Origin: WTXA01 sp964415195
GTDB taxonomy: Bacteria; Bacillota; TC1
Direction of reading: 5' to 3'
DNA length: 64,000 nucleotides
Assembly: GCA_964415195.1 (NCBI GenBank)
Contig: CAYPYD010000007.1
Location: 1-64,000 of the forward strand
Part shown: piece after piece, positions 51,691-60,553 of the stretch
Layout: the number at the start of each line of letters is the position of its first letter
How positions within the stretch are numbered: the first letter of the stretch is position 1
Position numbers and translations under genes: made by a program
Notes under the pieces: model-generated
The model's database searches: none
What the model was told of the DNA's origin: nothing
What the model saw: the letters and a program-made list of their open reading frames with translations, nothing else

Positions 51691-52215
51691 ATGGCAAAAA
51701 AATTTGAAGAACCAATATATTTAAAGAAACAGAAGAATTATCCTAATGGAGAAAATGCAAAAAACCTTGAAAAAGATATAAGAAAACTTTTAGAATCTCA
51801 AGCTTTTGCAGTGCTTGCTACACAGGGGAGAGGAATTACAGTTACCTCCTTGATTACCTTCAATTCTAGCGCTGATTTAAAAAATATAGTTTTTGTAACC
51901 CCTAGGAATTCAGAAAAATACGATCTAATTGCTAGGGATGAGAATATCTCTATTTTGGTTGACGATCGTTCAATGCATCAAGATAGCATAAATGAAATCA
52001 GCGCATTGACGATTATTGGAAAAGCTAGAATTTTATCTATTGAAAAAGAAATTCTTGACTGGGGTAATCATTTGACAAAAAAGCATCCTAATCTTAAATC
52101 ATTTGTAAAGGCACCGAGCAGTGCAGTTATCCTTGTAGAGGTTGTTCGATATCAATATGTTAAAAAATTTCAGGAAGTATGGGAGTGGGATCCAAGTAAT
52201 CACTATACTAAATAA
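51691..52215 (+). CDS. Pyridoxamine 5'-phosphate oxidase-like flavoprotein
   Basis: A 174-residue split-barrel FMN-binding protein. LLESQAFAVLATQGRGITVTSLITF, NIVFVTPRNSEKYDLIARDENISILVDD and ALTIIGKARIL match the PNPOx-like/HugZ-type superfamily; substrate is unknown and heme or flavin binding cannot be separated by eye. ATG 51691 (or 51688) follows GAGGAG at a normal distance. Monocistronic. Confidence 0.82.
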   Translation: MAKKFEEPIYLKKQKNYPNGENAKNLEKDIRKLLESQAFAVLATQGRGITVTSLITFNSSADLKNIVFVTPRNSEKYDLIARDENISILVDDRSMHQDSINEISALTIIGKARILSIEKEILDWGNHLTKKHPNLKSFVKAPSSAVILVEVVRYQYVKKFQEVWEWDPSNHYTK

Positions 52216-52360
52216 GTTTAACTTTTTAATACAATGAATTTTGTAAAAGTGCTTGTGCTGTTCCTGTTTGGTTGATTTAAATAAGGCCTATTTGGCAACT
52301 ATCATACTAATGCTACAATTAAAGTGTGAACAAATACAATCCCTTCATTAAGAAAAGAAA

Positions 52361-52388
52361 TACTCACGGATTTAATCCGTGAGTATTT
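52361..52388. terminator. Terminator for the leftward DUF4287 gene
   Basis: TACTCACGGAT (52361-52371) pairs with ATCCGTGAGTA (52375-52385). On the minus strand the hairpin is followed by a T-rich run (TTTCTTTTCTT); on the plus strand by TTTAG. Confidence 0.78.
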
Positions 52389-52433
52389 AGGGTCTAGTAT
52401 GTAACAAGAGGTTCATGCACGTTGCTGTCATAT

Positions 52434-52994
52434 CTAATTAGATTGATCATAAGCTTCTTGTAGCCAAGTTATAAGCTCTATGTCAACATCTTCGACAGAT
52501 TCAATTTTAACTACAAATTTACACATGCTACCTTTGGGTTGTTCAATTAACCTGTCAGTACCTTGGTAATCTTTTAGATTAATCCCAATTTCCATTCTTG
52601 TATTGGTTTTAGGACCAATGATTGCAAACTGTCTCTTACGTTTTAAACTAAGATAGCCCTTCTTAGGTAATATCTCAAAATCACCAAATTCACTAATCTT
52701 ACTCATGATTAAGTCGTGAATTGGCCTAAAATATGATTTTCTCCCACTGTAGATTTCATCAAGAATCGTTGATACATCTTTTCCTTCTGCCATACTTGCA
52801 CCATCTGATTTTGTAATTATGTGAACAAGTGTATTAGCAAAACCATAACTTAACTGTAATTCTTGCATAAAATAACTTCGGATATCGCTATGCTTTATTA
52901 GGTTAGATTGTTTATATAGAGTGTCAATTTCATCATAAGATTTACCTGTCATCGTTTTAATTTTATCCATAAATTCTTGTGTTGCTTTGTCCAT
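52434..52994 (-). CDS. DUF4287 and DUF5655 domain protein
   Basis: A 186-residue protein. The N-terminal part (about 1-65: FMDKIKTMTGKSYDEIDTLY...SYGFANTLVHII) is DUF4287, and the rest (about 75-183: FRPIHDLIMSKISEFGDFEI, YLSLKRKRQFAIIGPKTNTRMEIGI, LITWLQEAYDQS) is DUF5655, a YdhG-like fold. This fusion is widespread; function unknown. AGGTGA precedes the ATG, and a terminator lies about 50 bases after the stop. Confidence 0.88.
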   Translation of the reverse strand: MDKATQEFMDKIKTMTGKSYDEIDTLYKQSNLIKHSDIRSYFMQELQLSYGFANTLVHIITKSDGASMAEGKDVSTILDEIYSGRKSYFRPIHDLIMSKISEFGDFEILPKKGYLSLKRKRQFAIIGPKTNTRMEIGINLKDYQGTDRLIEQPKGSMCKFVVKIESVEDVDIELITWLQEAYDQSN

Positions 52995-53139
52995 AAAATC
53001 ACCTCATTCTTAAACAATTGTATTTAAGTTGCATTTTCTACATTTTAACATTGAAAAAACATCTTATCAACTTTAGCTCAAAATTCCTAAGTTTGTTAAT
53101 ATGGCGATAATAGTTATAATATTAATATGGAGGATAAAT

Positions 53140-53481
53140 ATGAACATACAAATATTTGGAAAGCCTAAATGCTTTGATACCAAAAAAGCAGAAAGATACT
53201 TCAAAGAACGAGGAATAAAATACCAACTCATAAATATAACCGAAAAAGCAATGAGTAAAGGAGAACTCCAAAGTGTCATACAAGCAGTAGGAGGATACCA
53301 AAACCTAATCGACCAAAACTGCAAGGACAAAGACCTATTAGCACTAGTCAAGTATCTTAGAGAAGAAGATATAGAACAAAAAATCCTTGAAAACCAAAGG
53401 ATAATCAAGACACCTATTGTTCGTAATGGAAAAAAAGCAACAATAGGATATCAAACAGATATATGGAAAAATTGGGAATAG
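53140..53481 (+). CDS. ArsC/Spx-family thioredoxin-fold protein
   Basis: A 113-residue ArsC-like protein: MNIQIFGKPKCFDTKKAERYF, KGELQSVIQAVGG, then LIDQNCKDKD, and ending KTPIVRNGKKATIGY. The single Cys in the KCFDTKKA loop matches the ArsC/YffB position, without the CxxC of Spx. Arsenate reduction is not supported by neighbours; many such genes are of unknown redox role. ATG 53140 follows TGGAGG. Coding strand is very A+C-rich. Confidence 0.87.
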   Translation: MNIQIFGKPKCFDTKKAERYFKERGIKYQLINITEKAMSKGELQSVIQAVGGYQNLIDQNCKDKDLLALVKYLREEDIEQKILENQRIIKTPIVRNGKKATIGYQTDIWKNWE

Positions 53482-53603
53482 AGACATAAGACAGTGGCAA
53501 AGAAGTCCAAGATAGGTTAGAATAGTAAGGGACGTAAAATGTTTTAATATAGAAAACTAATCAAATCATTATTTGATTTGAGAATTTAGAATGGAGAAAT
53601 AAA

Positions 53604-55223
53604 TTGATAAATGTAGTAGACGTAGGCTTAAGTTTTGGAGGTCAAAAGTTATTTGAAGGAGTAAATATAAAATTTACAGCCGGAAATTGTTATGGAGTAA
53701 TTGGAGCAAATGGTTCTGGTAAATCCACATTTTTAAAAATACTTTCCGGAGAAATAGATTCAAATCAAGGAAATGTATCAATGACACCAGGTGAAAGACT
53801 TGCAGTATTAAAGCAAGATCATTTCGAATTTGATGAATTTACTGTGTTAGATACAGTAATTATGGGACATAAAAGACTCTATGAAATAATGACAGAAAAA
53901 GATACTTTATACTCAAAAGAAGATTTCAGCAATGAAGACGGAATAAAAGCATCAATATTAGAGGGCGAATTCGCAGAACTAAACGGTTGGGATGCAGAGA
54001 CCGATGCCGAAAAATTACTGATGGGATTAGGTATTAAAAAAGATATACATTCTAAAAAAATGTCCGAACTTTTGGGCGGAGAAAAAGTAAAAGTATTACT
54101 AGCCCAGGCACTATTTGGTAACCCTGACAATTTACTATTGGATGAGCCTACCAACCACCTGGACTTTAGAGCCATTACCTGGCTAGAAGAATTTTTGATG
54201 GATTATCCTAATACTTTAATTGTTGTATCACATGACAGACACTTTTTAAATAAAATATGTACACATATGCTGGATATAGATTATGGTAAAGTAAATCTAT
54301 ATGTGGGAAACTACGACTTCTGGTATGAATCAAGTCAACTGGCATTAAGATTATTGAACGACCAAAACAAGAAAAAAGAAGAAAAAATCAAGGAGCTACA
54401 AAGCTTCATCGATAGATTTAGTTCCAACGCATCAAAAGCAAAACAAGCAACATCAAGAAAGAAAGCCCTCGACAAAATCAATGTTGAGGATATTCAACCA
54501 TCATCAAGAAAATACCCATTTGTAGGCTTTACACCAGAGCGAGAAGCAGGGGAACATATATTGGTGGCTGAGGGTCTGACCAAGACAATCGATGGTGTAA
54601 AAGTATTGGATAATGTAAGTTTTACTATTGATAAGGGGGATAAGGTTGTTCTACTTGGAAAAAATGACTTATCAAAAACAACATTATTACAAATTTTAAT
54701 GGAAGAAATTGAACCAGATTCAGGTACTTTTAAATGGGGTGTTACAACATCTAGAGCATATCTTCCAAAAGACAACACAGAATACTTTAAAGATAGTGAG
54801 GATAATCTTATTGACTGGTTAAGACAATACTCAAAAGAACCAAGTGAGCAATATATCAGAGGTTTCCTCGGAAAAATGTTGTTCTCAGGGGATGAGGCTT
54901 TAAAGCAGGTGAAAGTACTATCCGGTGGTGAAAAGGTAAGATGTATGTTATCAAAATTAATGTTGTCACAAGCCAATGTCCTGCTTTTAGATGAGCCAAC
55001 AAATCACTTGGACCTTGAGTCAATTCAATCCTTGAATAATGGTTTAGCTGCATTTAAAGGAACATTGTTATTTACATCACATGACCATAGTTTCATCGAA
55101 ACAATTTGTAACAGAATTATTGAAATTACACCAACAGGTTTATTTGACAAAATAATGTTTTTTGATGAATTCCTTGAAAATGATGAAATTCAAAAAGAAA
55201 TTGATAAAATGTATGAAGTTTAA
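53604..55223 (+). CDS. ABC-F family ATPase (YkpA/YbiT type)
   Basis: A 539-residue protein with two fused ABC domains and no membrane part; ABC-F proteins act on the ribosome, some in translation control or antibiotic protection. Site 1 Walker A is GANGSGKST, signature LLGGEKVKV, Walker B LLLDEPTNHLD. The linker (about 240-300) is charged. In site 2 the Walker A is GKNDLSKTT, lacking the usual last Gly, while signature LSGGEK and Walker B are normal; this is probably typical of the subgroup. The start is TTG 53604 with TGGAGAA upstream. Confidence 0.92.
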   Translation: MINVVDVGLSFGGQKLFEGVNIKFTAGNCYGVIGANGSGKSTFLKILSGEIDSNQGNVSMTPGERLAVLKQDHFEFDEFTVLDTVIMGHKRLYEIMTEKDTLYSKEDFSNEDGIKASILEGEFAELNGWDAETDAEKLLMGLGIKKDIHSKKMSELLGGEKVKVLLAQALFGNPDNLLLDEPTNHLDFRAITWLEEFLMDYPNTLIVVSHDRHFLNKICTHMLDIDYGKVNLYVGNYDFWYESSQLALRLLNDQNKKKEEKIKELQSFIDRFSSNASKAKQATSRKKALDKINVEDIQPSSRKYPFVGFTPEREAGEHILVAEGLTKTIDGVKVLDNVSFTIDKGDKVVLLGKNDLSKTTLLQILMEEIEPDSGTFKWGVTTSRAYLPKDNTEYFKDSEDNLIDWLRQYSKEPSEQYIRGFLGKMLFSGDEALKQVKVLSGGEKVRCMLSKLMLSQANVLLLDEPTNHLDLESIQSLNNGLAAFKGTLLFTSHDHSFIETICNRIIEITPTGLFDKIMFFDEFLENDEIQKEIDKMYEV

Positions 55224-55242
55224 TATATAGGGTGGTGCAAAG

Positions 55243-55788
55243 ATGATCTATGTAGCTTTGCTTCGAGGAATAAATGTTGGCGGAAATAACAAAATCGAAA
55301 TGAAAAAGCTGAAAGAAAGCTTCGAAAGCATAGGACTCTTGAATGTAATCACCTATATTAACTCAGGCAATGTCATATTTAAAGACACTGAACATACTAA
55401 AGAAGAAATAGTGTCATTAATAGAAAATACTATTTATAAGAAATTTTTATTGAATATAAAAGTCTTAATTTGTAGCATAGAAGATTTTGAATTAATAATT
55501 AAACACATACCATATAATTGGAATAATGATAAAAATATGAAATGCGATGTAATGTTTTTATGGGAAGAAATAGACAGTGAAGTATTAGTTGATAAATTAG
55601 AAGCCAAACCTGGCATAGATACGATTATATATGTACCAGGAGCCATAATATGGGCTGTTGATAAAATTAATCTAACAAAAAGTAGTTTACTGAAGCTAGT
55701 GGGAACCATAACGTATAAAAAAATGACAATTAGAAACGTTAATACAACTCGTAAAATATATGAATTAATGAAAGGAATGCAAAACTAA
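55243..55788 (+). CDS. DUF1697 family protein
   Basis: A 181-residue protein beginning MIYVALLRGINVGGNNKIEMKKLKESFE, the signature of DUF1697, with TYINSGNVIF and TRKIYELM near the end. Function unknown. It follows the ABC-F gene after 19 bases with a GGTGG ribosome binding site, and its stop lies within the loop of the terminator that follows. Confidence 0.92.
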   Translation: MIYVALLRGINVGGNNKIEMKKLKESFESIGLLNVITYINSGNVIFKDTEHTKEEIVSLIENTIYKKFLLNIKVLICSIEDFELIIKHIPYNWNNDKNMKCDVMFLWEEIDSEVLVDKLEAKPGIDTIIYVPGAIIWAVDKINLTKSSLLKLVGTITYKKMTIRNVNTTRKIYELMKGMQN

Positions 55789-55803
55789 AGCATTCCTTTT
55801 TTT
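55771..55803 (+). terminator. Rho-independent terminator
   Basis: AAAGGAATGC (55771-55780) pairs with GCATTCCTTT (55790-55799), followed by T. The stop codon of the DUF1697 gene is in the loop. Confidence 0.9.
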
Positions 55804-55880
55804 CAATTTTATTGTGAAATTCTTGATGTAGGAGTAAAATTGATTTAAATCCAAAGTGGTTATTGAAAAGGGGTGTTCAA

Positions 55881-56684
55881 ATGAAATCCATATGGAATGG
55901 AGCAATATCTTTTGGACTGGTAAATATTCCAGTTAGTTTATTTACCGTGGAAGAAAGTAACGATTTAAAGTTTAACTATATTGATTCAAGAGATGAAAAT
56001 AAAGTTAAATACAAAAGAGTTAACGAAGTAACAGGCAAGGAAGTTCCCTGGGAAAACATTGTCAAAGCATATAAGTTTGAAGACGGAGACTATGTGGTAA
56101 TGACAGATGAAGATTTTGAAAAGGCAGATCCAGAAGCTTCAAAAACTGTTGCTATAGAAACATTCATCGACTCATGTGAACTCTCATTTATGTACCTTGA
56201 GAAACCATACTATATGACCCCATCAAAAGGTAGTGAAAAACCCTATGTCCTACTACGTGAGGCACTTAAAAAAACTGGCAAGATTGCCATAGCCCGTGTG
56301 GTAATTAGAACAAAAGAACACCTTGCAGTTATTTATACAAAAGACGAAGGACTAGTTTTAAATCTAATCCGTTTTTATGAAGACATTAGAGCAATGGAGC
56401 AACTTAAAATACCTAAAGCCATAAAAATAACTGATAAGGAAATGGAATTGGCCGAAAGTCTTATCGAAGGCATGACAGAGGATTGGAAACCCGAAAACTA
56501 CAAGGATCAATTCACTCAGGCAATAATGAAAAGAATAGAAGCTAAGTCAAAGAAAAAAGGGAAAGCAATTGATGATGAAGTTGAACCAGAAGTAGTGACA
56601 ACAGAAGCCCCAGGAAAAGTTATTGATATTATGGACCTACTGAAAAAAAGTGTCAAAGCCTATCCAAAAAAATCAACAAAATAA
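55881..56684 (+). CDS. ku: Ku DNA end-binding protein (NHEJ)
   Basis: A 267-residue bacterial Ku, which forms a homodimeric ring on broken DNA ends and recruits LigD. The opening MKSIWNGAISFGLVNIPVSLF, then RVNEVTGKEVPWENIVKAYKF, YYMTPSKGSEKPYVLLREAL and the later MKRIEAKSKKKGKA are typical. The C-terminal extension is lysine-rich. ATG 55881 is preferred over TTG 55863, since AAAAGGGGTG lies between them. ligD starts 30 bases downstream, giving a two-gene end-joining operon. Confidence 0.96.
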   Translation: MKSIWNGAISFGLVNIPVSLFTVEESNDLKFNYIDSRDENKVKYKRVNEVTGKEVPWENIVKAYKFEDGDYVVMTDEDFEKADPEASKTVAIETFIDSCELSFMYLEKPYYMTPSKGSEKPYVLLREALKKTGKIAIARVVIRTKEHLAVIYTKDEGLVLNLIRFYEDIRAMEQLKIPKAIKITDKEMELAESLIEGMTEDWKPENYKDQFTQAIMKRIEAKSKKKGKAIDDEVEPEVVTTEAPGKVIDIMDLLKKSVKAYPKKSTK

Positions 56685-56714
56685 CATTGATTTTAACAGA
56701 AAGAAAGTGCATTG

Positions 56715-59099
56715 ATGGCTAGAGAACTAGACGAATATCAAAAAAAAAGAGATCCTAACAAAACAACTGAACCAAAAGGTAAAATAGCTAATAGTGGAAA
56801 CAAGCTAGCATTTGTTATACAGCACCATGCTGCAACACGTGACCATTATGACTTTCGCCTCGAATGGGATGGTGTACTATTAAGTTGGGCAATCCCTAAA
56901 GGACCATCCTTTAATACTAAAGACAAGCGACTAGCTATTGAAGTTGAAAATCATCCATTAGAGTATAAAGATTTTGAAGGAACCATCCCTAAAGGTGAAT
57001 ACGGTGGTGGCACCGTTATGATCTGGGACGAAGGGGAATGGGAACCTCAAGAGGGTTTTGCAAAAGGACTAGAAGAAGGGTCTTTAAAAATTATTTTAAA
57101 AGGAAATCGATTAAAAGGTAAATGGGCGTTAGTCAGGCTTAAACAGGATAAAGATAACAAGAAAAATTGGTTATTGATAAAGGAAAAAGATAAGTATGCC
57201 ATGGATAACGATGGCATATCCGAATATATGACAAGTGTTCGTACAAATCGAACAATGAATGAAATAACAGAAAATAAAGAAGCTATCAAGATAAGTCTCC
57301 CATTTGAAAAAACCAAGGTACAACTAGCCAAACTTGTGGAAAAAGTACCTGAGGGGGATGGTTGGATTTATGAACTTAAATACGATGGTTATAGGATAAT
57401 AGCCTATCTAAATGATAATAAAGTTCAACTAATATCCAGAAATGGTCAAGATTATTCCTTGAAGTTTAAAAGTATTGCTGAGGCCCTTATTAAGTGGGGC
57501 GCTGGTAGATCCATGGTTCTAGATGGAGAAGTAGTTATTCTTGACAAGAATGGCAGAACTGATTTTCAGGCACTTCAAGAATATCTTAAATCACCTAAAA
57601 GTCAAACGCCTATTTTCATCATGTTTGATCTTTTAGCACTATCTGGAGTGGACTTAAGAGGTGAAACTCTTTTAGAGAGGAAGGGCAAACTATCTTCACT
57701 GATGCAGGATAATCCTCAAATTTTACAATACAGCAATCATATTGATATTGCAGGCAAGGAAACTTTTGTAACAGCTTGTCAAGCGGATATGGAAGGTATT
57801 ATTTGTAAAAAAGCAAACTCTATTTACAGTGGTACAAGAAATGGTGACTGGCTAAAAGTGAAGTGTGGGAACAGACAAGAATTTGTGATAGGTGGCTACT
57901 CACTAACAAACAAAAAGAAAAGTGGGGTGAGTGCTCTACTCCTTGGTGTTTATGAAGGAGAAAATCTGATTCATGTAGGAAGAGCCGGAACAGGATTTAC
58001 CCAAAAAAACATGACAGACTTAGAAAAACAATTTGAAAAACTAAAAAGAACATCATCCCCCTTCAAAGAAGCACCTAAAAAACGTGCTGATGAAGAAATT
58101 ATTTGGCTTAGTCCAAAGCTTGTAGCTGAAATTAGTTTTGCCCAATGGACTAATGATAATCTATTAAGACAGGCGAGTTTTAAAGGCTTGAGAATGGATA
58201 AGGCTCCAATGGAAGTAATACGAGAGGTGCCTCAAGAAGAAGCGGAAAAGAGCAATCGCAAGAGTACCATAGTGAGTGGGATAAAGATTAGCAATCCTGA
58301 TAAGGAAATGTTTGAAGGTTTTGGTATTACTAAAGAAGATATTGCAAAATACTATAATAAAGTTGCAAAGCGCATGATGATTTTCGTAGGTAATCGAATT
58401 TTAAGTCTTGTAAGATGCCCTCATGGTATCCCAGGGGAATGTTTTTATCAAAAGCATTTATTGAAGGAGATTGAAGGCCTGAAGATGATGCCAATTGAAG
58501 AATACTTCTATTTAGAGAATGCAGAGGCACTAATTAGATTAGTGCAAATGGGTACGATAGAATTCCATACCTGGGGTAGTAAAGTGCAGAAACTAGAAAC
58601 ACCTGATATGTTGGTTTTTGATCTTGATCCTGCAGAGGGAATGGAACTGGAACAAGTGCGTGAAGGTGTTCGGGATATGAAGAAAATTCTCGATGAGATT
58701 TCCTTGAAATCATTTCTTAAGACTAGTGGTGGAAAGGGGTATCACATTGTTGTTCCACTTGAGCCTTCAGCCGATTGGAATGCTGTTAAGTCATTTGCAA
58801 AAATGACTGCTATAGCAATGGAAGAAAGATGGCCTGACAAATATACTAGTAATATGAGGAAAGAAAACCGTAAGGGTAAAATCTATATTGATTGGGTTCG
58901 AAACGGAAGAAGCGCTACAAGTGTTGCACCTTATTCAGTCAGAGCAAGAAAAGGGGCTCCTGTCTCAATGCCAATAAGTTGGGAGGAGCTAGATACAGTA
59001 GCTCCAAATGGAATCAGTATTGAGGATGCTATAAAAAGACTCCAGGGGGAAGATCCTTGGAAGGGTTTCTTCAATATTAAACAGAAAATATATCAATAA
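56715..59099 (+). CDS. ligD: Multidomain ATP-dependent DNA ligase LigD
   Basis: A 794-residue non-homologous end-joining enzyme. Domain order is phosphoesterase (about 25-160: FVIQHHAATRDHYDFRLEWDG, PKGEYGGGTVMIWDEGEW), ligase (about 200-510, nucleotidyl Lys in YELKYDGYR; DGEVVIL and EGIICKK follow), and polymerase/primase at the C-terminus (about 530-785: VRCPHGIPGECFYQKH, LVFDLDPAEG, TSGGKGYHIVVPL, IYIDWVRNGRSATSVAPYS). This PE-Lig-Pol order is as in Pseudomonas, not Pol-first as in mycobacteria. ATG 56715 has a modest AGAAAG site. Confidence 0.96.
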   Translation: MARELDEYQKKRDPNKTTEPKGKIANSGNKLAFVIQHHAATRDHYDFRLEWDGVLLSWAIPKGPSFNTKDKRLAIEVENHPLEYKDFEGTIPKGEYGGGTVMIWDEGEWEPQEGFAKGLEEGSLKIILKGNRLKGKWALVRLKQDKDNKKNWLLIKEKDKYAMDNDGISEYMTSVRTNRTMNEITENKEAIKISLPFEKTKVQLAKLVEKVPEGDGWIYELKYDGYRIIAYLNDNKVQLISRNGQDYSLKFKSIAEALIKWGAGRSMVLDGEVVILDKNGRTDFQALQEYLKSPKSQTPIFIMFDLLALSGVDLRGETLLERKGKLSSLMQDNPQILQYSNHIDIAGKETFVTACQADMEGIICKKANSIYSGTRNGDWLKVKCGNRQEFVIGGYSLTNKKKSGVSALLLGVYEGENLIHVGRAGTGFTQKNMTDLEKQFEKLKRTSSPFKEAPKKRADEEIIWLSPKLVAEISFAQWTNDNLLRQASFKGLRMDKAPMEVIREVPQEEAEKSNRKSTIVSGIKISNPDKEMFEGFGITKEDIAKYYNKVAKRMMIFVGNRILSLVRCPHGIPGECFYQKHLLKEIEGLKMMPIEEYFYLENAEALIRLVQMGTIEFHTWGSKVQKLETPDMLVFDLDPAEGMELEQVREGVRDMKKILDEISLKSFLKTSGGKGYHIVVPLEPSADWNAVKSFAKMTAIAMEERWPDKYTSNMRKENRKGKIYIDWVRNGRSATSVAPYSVRARKGAPVSMPISWEELDTVAPNGISIEDAIKRLQGEDPWKGFFNIKQKIYQ

Positions 59100-59112
59100 A
59101 GGAGGGAAAATT

Positions 59113-59688
59113 ATGGAACACAAGTTAACACCATTGCCTTATAGCATGGAGGCTTTAGAGCCAACAATCTCGAGAGAGACTTTAGAATACCATTATGGTA
59201 AACATCATCAAACGTATGTTACTAATTTGAATAAGTTGATTATTGACACTGAATTTGTGGATATGTCATTGGAAGAAATAATTATGAAGTCTAGTGATGG
59301 TATATTCAATAATGCAGCACAGGTTTTTAATCATACTTTCTATTGGAATTGTTTAGCTCCAAATGCTGGAGGTGAACCAAAGGGCAAAATAGCAGAGGCA
59401 ATCAATCACGAGTTTGGCTCATTCGATTCCTTTAAGGAAAAATTTAGTCAAAAAGCTATTACAACTTTTGGCTCAGGATGGGCTTGGTTAGTGAAAAACA
59501 AGGATGGAAAATTAGAAATAGTCAGTACTAGCAATGCAGGAAATCCATTAACTGATGGGAAGAAACCATTGTTAACATGTGATGTTTGGGAGCATGCTTA
59601 CTACATCGACTATAGAAATGCGAGACCTAAGTATGTTGAAAAATATTGGGATTTAGTTAATTGGGATTTCGTATCATCGAATCTATAA
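59113..59688 (+). CDS. Superoxide dismutase (Fe/Mn family)
   Basis: A 191-residue cytosolic enzyme converting superoxide to oxygen and hydrogen peroxide. Metal ligands are His in EYHYGKHHQTYV, His in AAQVFNHTFYW, and Asp and His in DVWEHAYYIDYRN. AAQVFNHTFYWN and a Gln-bearing N-terminal half suggest the iron type. It begins 14 bases after ligD with AAAGGAGG, so oxidative defence is coupled to end joining here. A terminator follows. Confidence 0.95.
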   Translation: MEHKLTPLPYSMEALEPTISRETLEYHYGKHHQTYVTNLNKLIIDTEFVDMSLEEIIMKSSDGIFNNAAQVFNHTFYWNCLAPNAGGEPKGKIAEAINHEFGSFDSFKEKFSQKAITTFGSGWAWLVKNKDGKLEIVSTSNAGNPLTDGKKPLLTCDVWEHAYYIDYRNARPKYVEKYWDLVNWDFVSSNL

Positions 59689-59716
59689 GATATAAGAATT
59701 GAATTTTAAGTTCTTG

Positions 59717-59752
59717 CCACTGAGTGTGTAAGAAGCATTCAGTGGTTCTTTT
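59717..59752 (+). terminator. Terminator of the ku-ligD-sod unit
   Basis: CCACTGAGTG (59717-59726) pairs with CATTCAGTGG (59736-59745), one G-U pair, followed by TTCTTTTA. Confidence 0.85.
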
Positions 59753-59791
59753 ATATAAGAAAATTTATAATATAGAGAGGCTGAAGTAGAA

Positions 59792-60535
59792 ATGACAACG
59801 GAAAAAGGAATCACTCAATATTTTGGAGAAAATTTAGCTGAATTACTTTCTGATAAAATACTAGAAGTCTATAAGTCTTTTAATAAAGGGGAGTATATTA
59901 CCGCAATAAGAGAAAATTGTGATAATCTTAGTTATACAAAAAGAATAGAATTACACGCAGATCAATTAAAAAATTATTTGCCTAAAGATTTTAAACAAGC
60001 AGCAAAGATACTTGTCAGTATTTTAGGAGAAGAGAATAAAAATGAAACAGGCATGTTTAAAGAGTATTATTGGGTAATGCCAATTGGAAAATTTATTGAG
60101 AAATACGGCTTGGATTATTATGAAGAGTCAATGTCTGCAATCGAAGAAATAACAAAAAGAAATACTGGAGAGTATGCAATAAGACCATTTATAAAAAAGT
60201 ATCCAGAGAGATCATTGCAAAGAATGAATATTTGGGCAAAGTCCGAAAACTTTCATTTAAGAAGATTGTCTAGTGAAGGACTTAGACCAAAACTTCCTTG
60301 GGCTACTAAGCTAGAGACCTTTAATGAAAATCCAGAACCAGTATTTAAAATTTTAGAAATCCTGAAAGAAGATGAAGTATTGTTTGTAAAAAAATCAGTT
60401 GCTAACCACTTAACAGATTGGCTAAAAGTTAATAAGGAGCCAACAGTGAAATTGATATATAGATGGAGTGAATCAAAGAATAAAAATACAAACTGGATTA
60501 TAAAAAGAGCTACAAGAAAAATAAATATTGACTAA
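59792..60535 (+). CDS. HEAT-repeat DNA alkylation repair-like protein (AlkD/AlkC type)
   Basis: A 247-residue all-helical protein of HEAT-like repeats. YYWVMPIGKFIEKYG, KYPERSLQRMNIWAKSENFHLRRLSSEGLRPKLPWA and VKKSVANHLTDWLK are the family blocks seen in AlkC/AlkD-like glycosylases that remove N3- and N7-alkyl purines. The SxGxRP and LPW pattern fits AlkC-like members. It lies after the ku-ligD-sod unit and three bases before the start region of the next gene, extending the repair cluster. Confidence 0.85.
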   Translation: MTTEKGITQYFGENLAELLSDKILEVYKSFNKGEYITAIRENCDNLSYTKRIELHADQLKNYLPKDFKQAAKILVSILGEENKNETGMFKEYYWVMPIGKFIEKYGLDYYEESMSAIEEITKRNTGEYAIRPFIKKYPERSLQRMNIWAKSENFHLRRLSSEGLRPKLPWATKLETFNENPEPVFKILEILKEDEVLFVKKSVANHLTDWLKVNKEPTVKLIYRWSESKNKNTNWIIKRATRKINID

Positions 60536-60553
60536 GATTTGGAGGTGAAGGTC

